A stretch of 64,000 nt of DNA from Mycolicibacterium litorale (GTDB taxonomy: Bacteria > Actinomycetota > Actinomycetes > Mycobacteriales > Mycobacteriaceae). Below, in pieces: positions 52,369 to 60,623 of the stretch. The notes below the pieces were generated by a model. The model saw only the letters and a program-made list of their open reading frames with translations, did not search any database and was not told the DNA's origin. A program made the position numbers and the translations under genes. Every line of letters begins with the position of its first letter. The stretch's first letter is position 1. Location of the stretch: positions 1,488,001 to 1,552,000 of the forward strand of contig NZ_AP022586.1 of NCBI RefSeq assembly GCF_010731695.1. The letters run 5' to 3'.

Positions 52369-52863
52369 ATGGCTGAGGTTCGTGTGGTCGGCATTCGCGT
52401 GGAGCAGCCCCAGAACCAGCCGGTGTTGCTGCTCCGCGAATCGAACGGGGACCGTTATCTGCCGATCTGGATCGGCCAGTCGGAGGCCGCCGCGATCGCC
52501 CTCGAACAGCAGGGTGTCGAACCGGCCCGGCCGCTGACCCACGACCTGATCCGCGACGTCATCGCCGCGCTCGGGCATTCGCTCAAGGAGGTCCGGATCG
52601 TCGACCTCCAGGAGGGCACCTTCTACGCCGACCTGATCTTCGACCGGGACATCAAGGTGTCGGCCCGGCCGTCGGACTCGGTGGCGATCGCCTTGCGCGT
52701 CGGGGTGCCCATCTACGTCGAAGAAGCGGTACTGGCCGAGGCCGGGCTGCTGATCCCCGACGAAAACGACGAAGAGGCGGCCGGTGCGGTCCGCGAAGAC
52801 GAGGTCGAGAAGTTCAAGGAGTTCCTCGACAGCGTTTCCCCTGACGACTTCAAAGCGACCTGA
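52369..52863 (+). CDS. bifunctional nuclease family protein (DUF151), Rv1829-like
   Basis: The 164-residue protein has the DUF151/BFN domain: VRVVGIRVEQPQNQPVLLLRE, LPIWIGQSEAAAIALEQQGVEPARPLTHDLI, LKEVRIVDLQEGTFYADLIF and RPSDSVAIALRVGVPIYVEEAVL. Family members in plants have nuclease activity in vitro; bacterial roles are unclear. ATG 52369 follows AAAGGG. The gene sits between two MerR regulators as in M. tuberculosis (Rv1828-Rv1830). Confidence 0.93.
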   Translation: MAEVRVVGIRVEQPQNQPVLLLRESNGDRYLPIWIGQSEAAAIALEQQGVEPARPLTHDLIRDVIAALGHSLKEVRIVDLQEGTFYADLIFDRDIKVSARPSDSVAIALRVGVPIYVEEAVLAEAGLLIPDENDEEAAGAVREDEVEKFKEFLDSVSPDDFKAT

Positions 52864-53077
52864 GTCACGCTTTGTCACGGAAGCGTCTCACGCTGCCGAC
52901 ACGCGGCGCGTGTGGCGCCCGACGGCTGATCAGGCGGCCATACTTTGAGGGCGACGAGCAGTCAGGGCTCGAACCAACGCGTATGCTCGAACACAATCGG
53001 GCTGGCGTACGACGACACTGAACCGCACGTCGCGGCAGGTGGTAGCGGGCGAGTTCGATCGGCGAGAGGATTCGATA

Positions 53078-53701
53078 GTGGGCGACACGCCACGTCAGGG
53101 AGAGCTGGATCTGTCGACCGGCAAGAGCCACGCGGAACGGGTCGACCGGGCGCCGAGCGAACCCGTGCAGGCGGGGCTGTTCCCCGATGACTCCGTCCCC
53201 GACGAGTTGGTGGGCTACCGCGGGCCGAGTGCCTGCCAGATCGCCGGCATCACCTACCGGCAGCTGGACTACTGGGCTCGCACGTCGCTCGTGGTGCCCT
53301 CGATCCGCGGCGCGGCCGGTTCCGGCAGCCAGCGGCTCTACTCGTTCAAGGACATCCTGGTCCTCAAGATCGTCAAGCGACTGCTGGACACCGGGATCTC
53401 GCTGCACAACATCCGCGTCGCGGTGGACCACCTGCGGCAGCGCGGCGTGAGCGATCTGGCGAACATCACCCTGTTCTCCGACGGCACCACGGTCTACGAG
53501 TGCACCTCGGCCGAGGAGGTCGTCGATCTCCTCCAGGGCGGACAGGGCGTGTTCGGCATCGCGGTCTCCGGCGCCATGAGGGAACTGACCGGTGCCATCG
53601 CCGACTTCCCCGGCGAGCGGGCCGACGGCGGCGAATCGATCGCCGCACCCGAGGACGAACTCGCCTCCCGGCGCAAGCACCGAGACCGCAAGATCGGCTG
53701 A
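53078..53701 (+). CDS. MerR-family regulator, Rv1830-like (ResR/McdR-type)
   Basis: The 207-residue protein has a MerR-type HTH: YRGPSACQIAGITYRQLDYWARTSLVVPSIRGA, then SQRLYSFKDILVLKIVKRLLDTGISLHNIRVAVDHLRQRGVSDLANITLFSDGTTVYEC. Its C-terminus is short. M. tuberculosis Rv1830, described as ResR/McdR, affects cell division and recovery after antibiotic stress. GTG 53078 follows AGAGGA; an earlier frame start at 53039 lacks such a site. It is the last gene of the conserved block and is followed by an intrinsic terminator. Confidence 0.92.
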   Translation: MGDTPRQGELDLSTGKSHAERVDRAPSEPVQAGLFPDDSVPDELVGYRGPSACQIAGITYRQLDYWARTSLVVPSIRGAAGSGSQRLYSFKDILVLKIVKRLLDTGISLHNIRVAVDHLRQRGVSDLANITLFSDGTTVYECTSAEEVVDLLQGGQGVFGIAVSGAMRELTGAIADFPGERADGGESIAAPEDELASRRKHRDRKIG

Positions 53702-53720
53702 GCGCCCGCTCCACCCACCT

Positions 53721-53759
53721 GACGACGGCCACCGCACGGTGGTCGTCGTCCTTGTTTTC
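53721..53759 (+). terminator. intrinsic terminator after Rv1830-like gene
   Basis: GACGACGGCCACC (53721-53733), a short loop, and GGTGGTCGTCGTC (53738-53750) form a 13-bp stem with one G-T pair, followed by cttgtttt. Strong intrinsic terminators with a T-run are rare in mycobacteria, so this one probably insulates the core block from the downstream TRAP operon. Confidence 0.75.
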
Positions 53760-54192
53760 CCGCTCGTCGGCGTGGATGTGCATCTGATCCGCAGACACCT
53801 CAGCGCTGAAGGTATCGGATTTTCCGAACTGCCGTACTCCTCGCACGGCGCCGCCGCCGGCATGACGTTCCTCACTCCGGCGTGACCGGACACTTCGAGA
53901 CCCGCACGGACACGACGAGACGGGCACCGGTGGGGACGCGACCGGCGGCGATGCGTCGCCGTGCCGGCAGCGCAACCCCATAGTGAAACCCGGATCTGTT
54001 AACTCCGTGTCACGGCGAAGTTCCATCTGCCGCAGTTAATTTCACGTTACAGAGCATCTGTTTGACAGATGCAGACAGTCGCTTTTGACTGTTTGACGCA
54101 CGGGCGTTCGTCTCGGACTCTTGAAAACACCAGCGGCCGAGCCGCATTCGCTTCAGTCCGACCGCCGGTCGAGCCCACGAGAGGAATTACCC
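53760..54192 (+). other. intergenic region upstream of TRAP operon
   Basis: No convincing gene: a short plus-strand frame ending at 53883-53885 overlaps the terminator and was rejected. The part from about 53990 to 54130 is AT-richer than its surroundings. It contains two adjacent hairpins and two copies of TGTTTGAC (54059 and 54090), one of which supplies a TTGACA -35-like hexamer (54062-54067). The long leader and hairpins should hold the regulation of the operon. Confidence 0.6.
54054..54092 (+). promoter_or_regulatory. tandem hairpins / candidate operator of the TRAP operon
   Basis: GCATCTG-TTTGA-CAGATGC (54054-54072) is a perfect 7-bp inverted repeat, and ACAGTC-GCTTTT-GACTGT (54075-54092) is a perfect 6-bp one just after it. 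Both sit about 100-140 bp before dctP. They could be binding sites for the operon's LysR protein or an RNA structure in the leader. Confidence 0.45.
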
Positions 54193-55197
54193 ATGAGGCC
54201 AAGCGTCAAAACAATTGCCGCGTGCGGTTTCACCGCACTGCTGACACTGACCGCGTGTTCTTCCGGGGAAACCCAAACAGATTCGGACACAACAAAACTC
54301 ACGCTGGCTGTCGAGACCAGCCAGGGTGACCCGCTGGCCGATATGCTGCTGGCATTCGCCGACGAGGTCCGAGCCGAACTCGGTGACTCCGTCGAACTCA
54401 ACGTGCAGACCGGCGGTGCCATCGGTGACGAGGAGGCGGTGCTGCAGGGTCTGCGCGCCGGCGCCGTCGACGTCGCTGCGGTCAGCGGCTCGGTCGCCAA
54501 CATCGACCCGATGTTCAACGTCATGGAAATGCCGTTCCTGTTCACCGACCGGCAGACCGCCGCGGAATTCCTCGACGGCGACTTCGGCGACGAACTGAGC
54601 GAATCCCTGGTCGGCACCGCCGGTGCCCGGGTAGTGGGATTCGGCGAGAACGGCTTCCGTCACATCACCAACAACACCCGTCCGATCAACACGTCCACCG
54701 ACCTGCAGGGGCTCAAGATCCGGGTGCCCGGAAACCCGGCACGGGTCATGATGTTCGAGGCGCTCGGGGCGACGCCCACGCAGATCGACATCGGAGAGGC
54801 CTACCTCGCGCTCGACCAGGGTGTGCTCGACGGCCAGGAGAACCCGCTCAAGGTCATCGACGCCTTCTCGTTCTACGAGAAGCAGCGCTACCTGACGCTC
54901 ACCTCGCACATCTACAGTCCGGTCTACCTGGCGGTCAACGAAAAGACATGGCAGGGAATGGCACCCGAGGTCCAGCAGGGTCTGCAGACCGCGGCCGCGG
55001 CGGCTGCGGAAACCAGCCGCAAGTCGGGTGCGGAGGCCGACGAAGTGCTGGTGGCCAAGTTCGAGCAGGCCGGCGTCCAGGTGAACGAGGCCGACGTCAA
55101 CCAGCTCAGCGAGACCGTGTCCGCGGTCCGTGAGGAGATCGCCGGCGAGATCCCCGGCGACTTCGCCCAGCGGGTGCTCGCCGAGTACAACCAGTGA
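54193..55197 (+). CDS. dctP: TRAP transporter solute-binding lipoprotein DctP
   Basis: The 334-residue protein has a lipoprotein signal with lipobox LTACSS (Cys at about residue 22) and the DctP fold: LTLAVETSQGDPLADMLLAFADEV, MFNVMEMPFLFTDRQTAAEFL, GLKIRVPGNPARVMMFEALGATPTQIDIGEAYLALDQGVLDGQENPLKV with the conserved Arg in RVP. It captures an organic acid outside the membrane. ATG 54193 follows AGAGGA. TRAP systems are uncommon in mycobacteria, which supports horizontal acquisition. The next GTG overlaps its stop. Confidence 0.93.
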   Translation: MRPSVKTIAACGFTALLTLTACSSGETQTDSDTTKLTLAVETSQGDPLADMLLAFADEVRAELGDSVELNVQTGGAIGDEEAVLQGLRAGAVDVAAVSGSVANIDPMFNVMEMPFLFTDRQTAAEFLDGDFGDELSESLVGTAGARVVGFGENGFRHITNNTRPINTSTDLQGLKIRVPGNPARVMMFEALGATPTQIDIGEAYLALDQGVLDGQENPLKVIDAFSFYEKQRYLTLTSHIYSPVYLAVNEKTWQGMAPEVQQGLQTAAAAAAETSRKSGAEADEVLVAKFEQAGVQVNEADVNQLSETVSAVREEIAGEIPGDFAQRVLAEYNQ

Positions 55198-55991
55198 GCG
55201 CCGAGCACCGCCGGCGGCCGGCTCTGCCCCTCGCCGAACTCACCACCGCCACCCGAATCGGCTTGGTGTACATGGCGTCCAGCACACTGATGGAAGCCGA
55301 GATGTACGCCATGGCGACACCTTCAGCCACCGTGCACACCAGCCGGGTGACGCTGCCGTCGGTCACGGTCGACGGCATCGATGCGATGATGCGCTCGCCG
55401 GAACTGCGGACGGCCGTCGAACTCGTCGCACAGGCCCCGCTCGACCTGCTGCTCTTCGGCGGCACCAGCGCGTCCTTCCTGCACGGCACGGCCTGGGACC
55501 GGATGCTGATCGAACACCTCGAAGAGTGGAGCGGCCTGGCCGGGCGCTGTACCACGACCTCCACGGCCAGCGTCGCGGCGCTCGACGCGGTCGGTGCGGG
55601 CGCCATCGCGCTGGTCACCCCGTACCGCCAGGAGGTGATCGACCGGGCCGAGCGCTTCTTCGCCGACAACGGGCATCCGGTGGTCGCCAGTGTCGGCCTC
55701 GGCATCACCGACGACCGGGAACTCGCGCGCGTTCCCCTCGACGACGTCTACGACCTGGCGCTGGCCACCGACGTCGCCGCAGCCGACGCGGTGTTCATCA
55801 GCTGCACCAACTTCGCCAGCGTCGGCGCGATCGCCGCGTTGGAGGAGGCGCTGGGCAAACCGGTGATCAGTGCGGTGCAGGCGTCGTTCTGGTACGCGCT
55901 CCAGCTCACCGGTTCGGCGGCCGCCCGACCGGGATTCGGGCAGCTGTTCGGGGCGCGCGCGCCCGTGGCCACCTCGGGATCACGGCCGTGA
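55194..55991 (+). CDS. Asp/Glu racemase superfamily protein, arylmalonate-decarboxylase-like
   Basis: The 265-residue protein belongs to the Asp/Glu racemase-hydantoin racemase-maleate isomerase superfamily. The first cysteine motif of racemases/maleate isomerase is replaced by FGGTSASF (Gly90-Thr91-Ser92), while the second is kept as FISCTNFASV (Cys204). This GTS plus single-Cys pattern is that of arylmalonate decarboxylase, where Gly-Thr-Ser forms the oxyanion pocket and one Cys does proton transfer. A malonate-type decarboxylase or an enolising isomerase is thus likely. It is placed between dctP and dctQ, overlapping both by 4 nt. Confidence 0.72.
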   Translation: MSAEHRRRPALPLAELTTATRIGLVYMASSTLMEAEMYAMATPSATVHTSRVTLPSVTVDGIDAMMRSPELRTAVELVAQAPLDLLLFGGTSASFLHGTAWDRMLIEHLEEWSGLAGRCTTTSTASVAALDAVGAGAIALVTPYRQEVIDRAERFFADNGHPVVASVGLGITDDRELARVPLDDVYDLALATDVAAADAVFISCTNFASVGAIAALEEALGKPVISAVQASFWYALQLTGSAAARPGFGQLFGARAPVATSGSRP

Positions 55992-56566
55992 CCCCCGAAG
56001 CGCCCAACGCGCATACGATTTCGGGTTCAGCCGATGTCGCCGAACACCTCGATTCGACGTTCGGCGTGGAACCCGCCACGTACGCCGACACCGTCGTCGA
56101 CCGCGTGCTGGAAGCGGTCGCGGCACTGCTGCTGGCGTCCATCACGCTGGTGCTGTTCGTCAACGCCGGGCTTCGGTTCGTGTTCGACTCACCGTGGGGC
56201 GGAACCGAAGAACTCGTCACCGGGCTGATGCTGTGGTTGACGATGCTGGGGTTCACGATCGGCGTGCGCCGCCGAGAGTCGATCGAGGTGCGCGCCTTCG
56301 TCGACCGGCTACCGGTCCGCCTCGCGGTGTGGCTCAAGCTGGCCACCGACCTGCTCATGGCGCTGATCCTCCTGCACCTGGCGTGGTTCGCCTACCGGTA
56401 TGTCACCGAGTTCGGCGGCGATCTGACCCCGTTCCTGCGGTTGCCCCGCGGATTCTTCACCGCCGCGCTGCCCGTCGGCGCCGTCGCCGCCGCGGTGATC
56501 GTCCTCGTCCAACTGCCCGGCGTGCGCGCGGCGGTCCTGCGCCAGCGTGAGGAGTATCAGCCGTGA
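55988..56566 (+). CDS. dctQ: TRAP transporter small permease DctQ
   Basis: The 192-residue protein has four hydrophobic segments (about 47-70, 85-103, 118-140, 158-178) and the DctQ signature WGGTEELVTGLMLWLTMLGFTIGVRRRESIEVRAF. The N-terminal 45 residues are hydrophilic and longer than usual. It anchors the transporter complex with DctM. The GTG start overlaps the stop of the decarboxylase-like gene (GTGA), and its own stop overlaps dctM, so production is tightly coupled. Confidence 0.92.
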   Translation: MTPEAPNAHTISGSADVAEHLDSTFGVEPATYADTVVDRVLEAVAALLLASITLVLFVNAGLRFVFDSPWGGTEELVTGLMLWLTMLGFTIGVRRRESIEVRAFVDRLPVRLAVWLKLATDLLMALILLHLAWFAYRYVTEFGGDLTPFLRLPRGFFTAALPVGAVAAAVIVLVQLPGVRAAVLRQREEYQP

Positions 56567-57843
56567 CGATCACCGTGACCCTCGCCGTGATCATCGGGTT
56601 GCTGGTGTTCGGCACCCCGCTCATCGTGTCCATGGCCGCCGGCGTCGCGCTCTACACGATGCTCGAGGGCGGCTGGATGATGCAGTACCCGCAGCAGGTC
56701 ACAGAAGGAATGGGCAGCTTCGTCCTGCTCGCGATGCCGTTGTTCATCCTCGCCGGGGTGGTGATGAACGCCGGCGGCATCGCCGACCGTGTGTTCGCCT
56801 TCGCGCGTTCACTTTTCGGTCCGCTGCCGGGCGGGCTGGCTCAGGTCGACGTCACCACCAGCCTGTTCTTCGGCGGCATGGTCGGCACGTCGGTGGCCGA
56901 TCTGGCCGGCACCGGCTCGACACTCATCCCGCAGATGAAACGCCACGGCTATCCCGCGCCGTACGCCGCGGCCGTCACGGCGTCATCGTCGGGCATCGGA
57001 CCGCTGATCCCCCCGTCGTCGCCGATGATCCTCTATGCCGCGGCGACCGGCACGTCGCTGGGCACGCTGTTCTTCGCCGGCGTCGTGCCCGGGGTGATCC
57101 TCACCGTCGCGCTGATGGTGACCGTCGGTGTCCAGGCCAAACGCAACGGCTGGGGCGAGAAGATCGCCTTCGACTGGCGCGAGGTGTTGCGCACGCTGCG
57201 GGCCTCGGCGCTCGCTTTCGGTGTGCCCGTGCTCATCCTGCTCGGCCTCACCCTCGGTGTCTTCACCCCGACCGAGTCAGGTGCGTTCGCGGTCGTGTAC
57301 GCCATCCTGATCTCCGCGGTCGCCTACCGGTCACTGGGCCTGCGCAGGCTGTACCGCTGTCTCGTGGAGGCCGCGGTGCTGACCGGTGAGGTGATGCTGA
57401 TCGTCGGGGTCTCGGTGGCCTTGGGCGCGGTGCTGGCGATGGCCGGTCTGCCGCAGGTGCTGGCCGACTTCGCCACCTCCGTGGTCCCCGGTGACACGCA
57501 GCTGGGATACGTCGTCGTGCTGACCGTGGTCGCCGTCCTCGCCGGGATGTTGTTCGACCCGCTCATCCCGGTCATCATGCCGGTGCTGCTGCCGACGATC
57601 CTGCAGGTGGGTATCGACCCCGTCTATTTCGGCGTGATCATCGTGCTGACGGTCATCGTCGGTCAGGTGACCCCGCCCGTGGCGATGTCGTTGGTGGTCG
57701 CGGCGAAGATCGCCAAGGTCGACGCATGGGCGGTGCTGCGGGCCAACACGCCGTTCCTCGTCGCGACCCTGGTCGTGCTGGCACTCGTCATCGCGTTCCC
57801 CGCGCTGGCGACCTGGCTGCCGTCCGTGCTTGGCCAGCCGTGA
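56563..57843 (+). CDS. dctM: TRAP transporter large permease DctM
   Basis: The 426-residue protein has about 12 hydrophobic segments and the DctM/SiaT layout: VFGTPLIVSMAAGVALYTM, LLAMPLFILAGVVMNAGGIADRVFAFAR, FFGGMVGTSVADLAGTGSTLIPQMKRHGYPAPYAAAVTASSSGIGPLIPPS and FTPTESGAFAVVYA. It moves the organic acid with Na+ or H+. The last gene of the transporter, it overlaps the LysR gene by 4 nt, which puts import and regulation on one transcript. Confidence 0.95.
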   Translation: MTITVTLAVIIGLLVFGTPLIVSMAAGVALYTMLEGGWMMQYPQQVTEGMGSFVLLAMPLFILAGVVMNAGGIADRVFAFARSLFGPLPGGLAQVDVTTSLFFGGMVGTSVADLAGTGSTLIPQMKRHGYPAPYAAAVTASSSGIGPLIPPSSPMILYAAATGTSLGTLFFAGVVPGVILTVALMVTVGVQAKRNGWGEKIAFDWREVLRTLRASALAFGVPVLILLGLTLGVFTPTESGAFAVVYAILISAVAYRSLGLRRLYRCLVEAAVLTGEVMLIVGVSVALGAVLAMAGLPQVLADFATSVVPGDTQLGYVVVLTVVAVLAGMLFDPLIPVIMPVLLPTILQVGIDPVYFGVIIVLTVIVGQVTPPVAMSLVVAAKIAKVDAWAVLRANTPFLVATLVVLALVIAFPALATWLPSVLGQP

Positions 57844-58769
57844 CGAGCGTCGACCAGCTACGGGGGATCTCCCTGACACAGCTGCGGTACTTCATCCGGG
57901 TGGCCGAGCGGGAGAGCATGACCCGGGCGGCGGAGGATCTGTTCGTCGCGCAGTCCGCGGTGTCCTCGGCGGTCGCCCATCTCGAGAAGGAGCTGGGCGT
58001 CCAGCTGTTCATCCGCCGCCACGCCAAGGGGCTGATCCTCACCCCCGCGGGCCGCGAACTGCTGCTGCGTGCCAGGCAGATCCTCACCGCGCTCGCCGAG
58101 TCCCTCGAGTCGATCGCCGGTGACGCGCGGGCGTTGTGGGGTGCGCTGCACGTGGTGTGCTTCAGTCCGCTGGCGCCGTTCTACCTGCCGTCCATCCTCA
58201 CCGGTCTCAAGCTCGAGCACCCGGGCCTCGAACTCCTGGTGAGCGAGGCGGTGGCCGGAGAAGTGGGTGAGTACCTGGAGTCCGGGCGCGCCGAGGTCGC
58301 GTTGACCTACGACCTCGCCCTCGCCGACGGCATCGAACGCGAGGTGCTGGCCGAGATCCGGCCGTACGTGGCCCTACCGGCCGGACACCGCCTCGCCGAC
58401 GCGCCGAGCGTGCACCTGCGGGACCTCGTCGAGGAGGACATGATCCTCGTCGACCTGCCGTACAGCCGTGACTACTTCATCGGCGTCTTCACCGCCCGTG
58501 GGCTGGCGCCGAAGATCCAGTACCGATCGGGCAGCTACGAGACGGTCCGCGCGATGGTCGCACAGCACCACGGGTACAGCCTGCTGCACCAGCGGCCGGC
58601 GACCGACACCACCTACGGCGGTGGCCGCGTCGTCGCGGTACCGCTGGCCGACGATGTGGAACCGCTGCGCGTGGTGGTCGCCCACCTGGGTTCGCTGCGG
58701 CTGAGCCGTCGCGCCCGCGCCTTCACCGATCGGTGCCGGGTGGTCGTCACCGATGTCAACCCCGGCTGA
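57840..58769 (+). CDS. LysR-type transcriptional regulator
   Basis: The 309-residue regulator has the N-terminal HTH TQLRYFIRVAERESMTRAAEDLFVAQSAVSSAVAHLEKELGVQLFIRRHAKGLILTPAGRELL, and a periplasmic-binding-like co-inducer domain (about 95-300). Unlike most LysR genes it is not divergent; it is inside the operon it probably controls, overlapping dctM by 4 nt and 12 bp before the hydrolase gene. Autoregulation through the operon promoter near 54050 is likely. The inducer is probably the imported acid. Confidence 0.92.
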   Translation: MTSVDQLRGISLTQLRYFIRVAERESMTRAAEDLFVAQSAVSSAVAHLEKELGVQLFIRRHAKGLILTPAGRELLLRARQILTALAESLESIAGDARALWGALHVVCFSPLAPFYLPSILTGLKLEHPGLELLVSEAVAGEVGEYLESGRAEVALTYDLALADGIEREVLAEIRPYVALPAGHRLADAPSVHLRDLVEEDMILVDLPYSRDYFIGVFTARGLAPKIQYRSGSYETVRAMVAQHHGYSLLHQRPATDTTYGGGRVVAVPLADDVEPLRVVVAHLGSLRLSRRARAFTDRCRVVVTDVNPG

Positions 58770-58781
58770 ATCGGAGCCCGA

Positions 58782-59576
58782 ATGCAGACCCCACCCGTCC
58801 CCGCGTATGTGGCGACGCCGGACGGCCGGATGCACGTCGTCACGCGCGGAACCGGCCCCGCGCTGGTGCTGCTGCACCAGACGCCGCGGTGCTGGGACGA
58901 ATACCGAACGCTCCTCGACCATCTCGACGGTTACCGCGTCATCGTCCCGGACCTGCCCGGCCACGGCGCGTCGGATCCAACGCAGGAGAACACCGTCGGC
59001 GCCACGGCACGCGCAGTGCTCGGGATCCTCGACGCGCTCGGCGTCCCGCGCGCACACGTGGTGGGACACCACTTCGGCGGCCTGGTGGCGTATCACCTCG
59101 CCGCGACCCACCCGTACCGGGTCGAGTCGCTCGTACTGTCCTCCACGCCCTACATCGACGCCGCAGAGCGCGAACGCAGGCGCGACGCACTGCCGTTCAA
59201 CAGCGTCGCAGGCCCCGCGGACGGCGCGCACCTACACCGGCTCTGGGAACGCCGGTCGAGCTACCTCGCCACGCCCGACCCGCTGGTGTTGAGCCGTTAC
59301 GTGCGTGACGTGCTGGCCCATCCCGACCCCGACCGAGGTCACGCGGCGGTGGCGGCCTACCGCTCCGAGGACGCCGTCGGCCGGTACGACGGCCCGGTGC
59401 TGTGCATCGCGTCGGCCTGCGATCCTCGGTCTTTCCCGCACCGCGGCCGGATCCTGGCGGCCTTCCCCCAGGCGACCGAACACGTGCTGGGGGGCGACAT
59501 CTCGAGTCCGGAGACCTGTCCGGAAGACTTCGCCGCGGCCGTCACCGGCTTCCACCGGCGGCTGGCCGGCCGATGA
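58782..59576 (+). CDS. alpha/beta hydrolase-fold protein with degenerate catalytic triad
   Basis: The 264-residue protein has LVLLHQTPRCWDEYRTLLDHL and the nucleophile elbow AHVVGHHFGGLVAYHL, where His97 replaces the usual Ser of G-x-S-x-G. The Asp of the triad is present (IASACDP, Asp214), but the expected catalytic His region reads VLGGDISSPE, without His. E. coli RutD, an aminoacrylate-handling protein, also lacks the Ser (GHALGA). This one may be a binding/chaperone protein, a cofactor-free oxygenase-like enzyme, or use His as a base. Its stop overlaps the dehydrogenase ATG. Confidence 0.85.
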   Translation: MQTPPVPAYVATPDGRMHVVTRGTGPALVLLHQTPRCWDEYRTLLDHLDGYRVIVPDLPGHGASDPTQENTVGATARAVLGILDALGVPRAHVVGHHFGGLVAYHLAATHPYRVESLVLSSTPYIDAAERERRRDALPFNSVAGPADGAHLHRLWERRSSYLATPDPLVLSRYVRDVLAHPDPDRGHAAVAAYRSEDAVGRYDGPVLCIASACDPRSFPHRGRILAAFPQATEHVLGGDISSPETCPEDFAAAVTGFHRRLAGR

Positions 59577-60556
59577 GCACCGATGAGATGCGGGCCGCAG
59601 TGCTGAAGCGGGCCGGTGGACCCGACGTGCTGACGCTCGACCGGGTGCGTACGCCGGGCCCTGCGGCCGGTGAGGTGCTGGTGCGGGTGTGCGCGTTCGG
59701 GCTGAACAACGCCGAGGTGCTGCAACGCCGCGGTGCGATGCCCGGGCCGCCCGGCGGGATTCCTGGACTGGAGTGTTCGGGCGTCGTCGCTGCCACCGGA
59801 CCCGGGGTCACCGGGTGGGAGCCGGGGGACCGGGTGGCGGCGCTGGCGCGCTGCGGTACGTACGCCGAGTTCGTGGCCGTCCCGGCCGGGGCGTGTATGC
59901 GCGTGCCCGACGGCCTCGACCTCACGGTGGCCGCCGCCGCCCCCGAAGCCGCCGCGACCGCATGGTGGAACCTGGTGCGCCGCGGCCGGATGCGGGCGGG
60001 GGAGCGGGTGCTGATCCACGGTGCCGCCGGGGGAGTCGGCTCCGTCGCGGTGCAGCTGGCGCGGCAGCTCGGCGGGTACGTGGTCGGTACCGCCCGCGGT
60101 GACCGGAAGACGGCGCTGTGCGCAGAGCTCGGCTGTCACGACGTGATCGACTACGGCCGCGTCGACGTATCACTGTCGGCGAGTGGACTGTTCGACGTGA
60201 TCCTCGACAATCAGGGGGGACCCGCCGTTGCGGCGAACGTCTCGCTGCTCGCGCCGTTCGGCCGTCTGGTCATCGTCGGCGTGCAGGCCGGTGGGCCGGG
60301 CCGGCTCGATGCGGCCGAGCTGATGAGTCGCGCGGCCGAGGTGTCGTCGTCAAGCCTGGGCCGCCTGGATGACGATGTCCGGCAACAGCTCTGCCGAAAC
60401 GTGGAACGGGAGGTCCTCCCTCGACTGGCCGACGGTGCGATCCGCGTGGTGGTCGACAGCCGGTTCGGATTCGAGGACATCGTCGGTGCGCATGAGCGGT
60501 TCAGCGCACCCGATCGCGTCGGCAAGGTGCTCGTGACGGTGACCGATGACATCTGA
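59573..60556 (+). CDS. zinc-free NAD(P)H quinone oxidoreductase-type MDR dehydrogenase
   Basis: The 327-residue MDR protein lacks the zinc-binding residues of alcohol dehydrogenase and has the quinone-oxidoreductase signature: VRVCAFGLNNAEVLQRRGAMPGPPGGIPGLECSGVVAATGPGV, then GERVLIHGAAGGVGSVAVQLARQLG for the cofactor, and GKVLVTVTDD at the end. It likely reduces a C=C bond or a quinone. ATG 59573 overlaps the hydrolase stop by 4 nt. A 67-bp gap follows before the flavin reductase gene, the only real break in the operon. Confidence 0.88.
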   Translation: MSTDEMRAAVLKRAGGPDVLTLDRVRTPGPAAGEVLVRVCAFGLNNAEVLQRRGAMPGPPGGIPGLECSGVVAATGPGVTGWEPGDRVAALARCGTYAEFVAVPAGACMRVPDGLDLTVAAAAPEAAATAWWNLVRRGRMRAGERVLIHGAAGGVGSVAVQLARQLGGYVVGTARGDRKTALCAELGCHDVIDYGRVDVSLSASGLFDVILDNQGGPAVAANVSLLAPFGRLVIVGVQAGGPGRLDAAELMSRAAEVSSSSLGRLDDDVRQQLCRNVEREVLPRLADGAIRVVVDSRFGFEDIVGAHERFSAPDRVGKVLVTVTDDI

Positions 60557-60623
60557 TGATCCGATGCAGCGCAACGCAATCAACTGTTTGCACGATGATG
60601 CCGGTGCCGGAAGGATCGATAGT

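Noticed and set aside
53592..53885. A short plus-strand frame after the Rv1830-like gene
   Set aside because: It overlaps the gene's end in another frame and includes the terminator hairpin; no start site.
53760..54192. tRNA or integrase attachment site at the island edge
   Set aside because: No cloverleaf, CCA end, integrase or transposase could be found; the island's transfer is inferred only from gene content.
60546..60623. N-terminal extension of the flavin reductase from ATG 60546
   Set aside because: It adds 26 residues unlike the family and overlaps the dehydrogenase; AAGGA before GTG 60624 decides the start.
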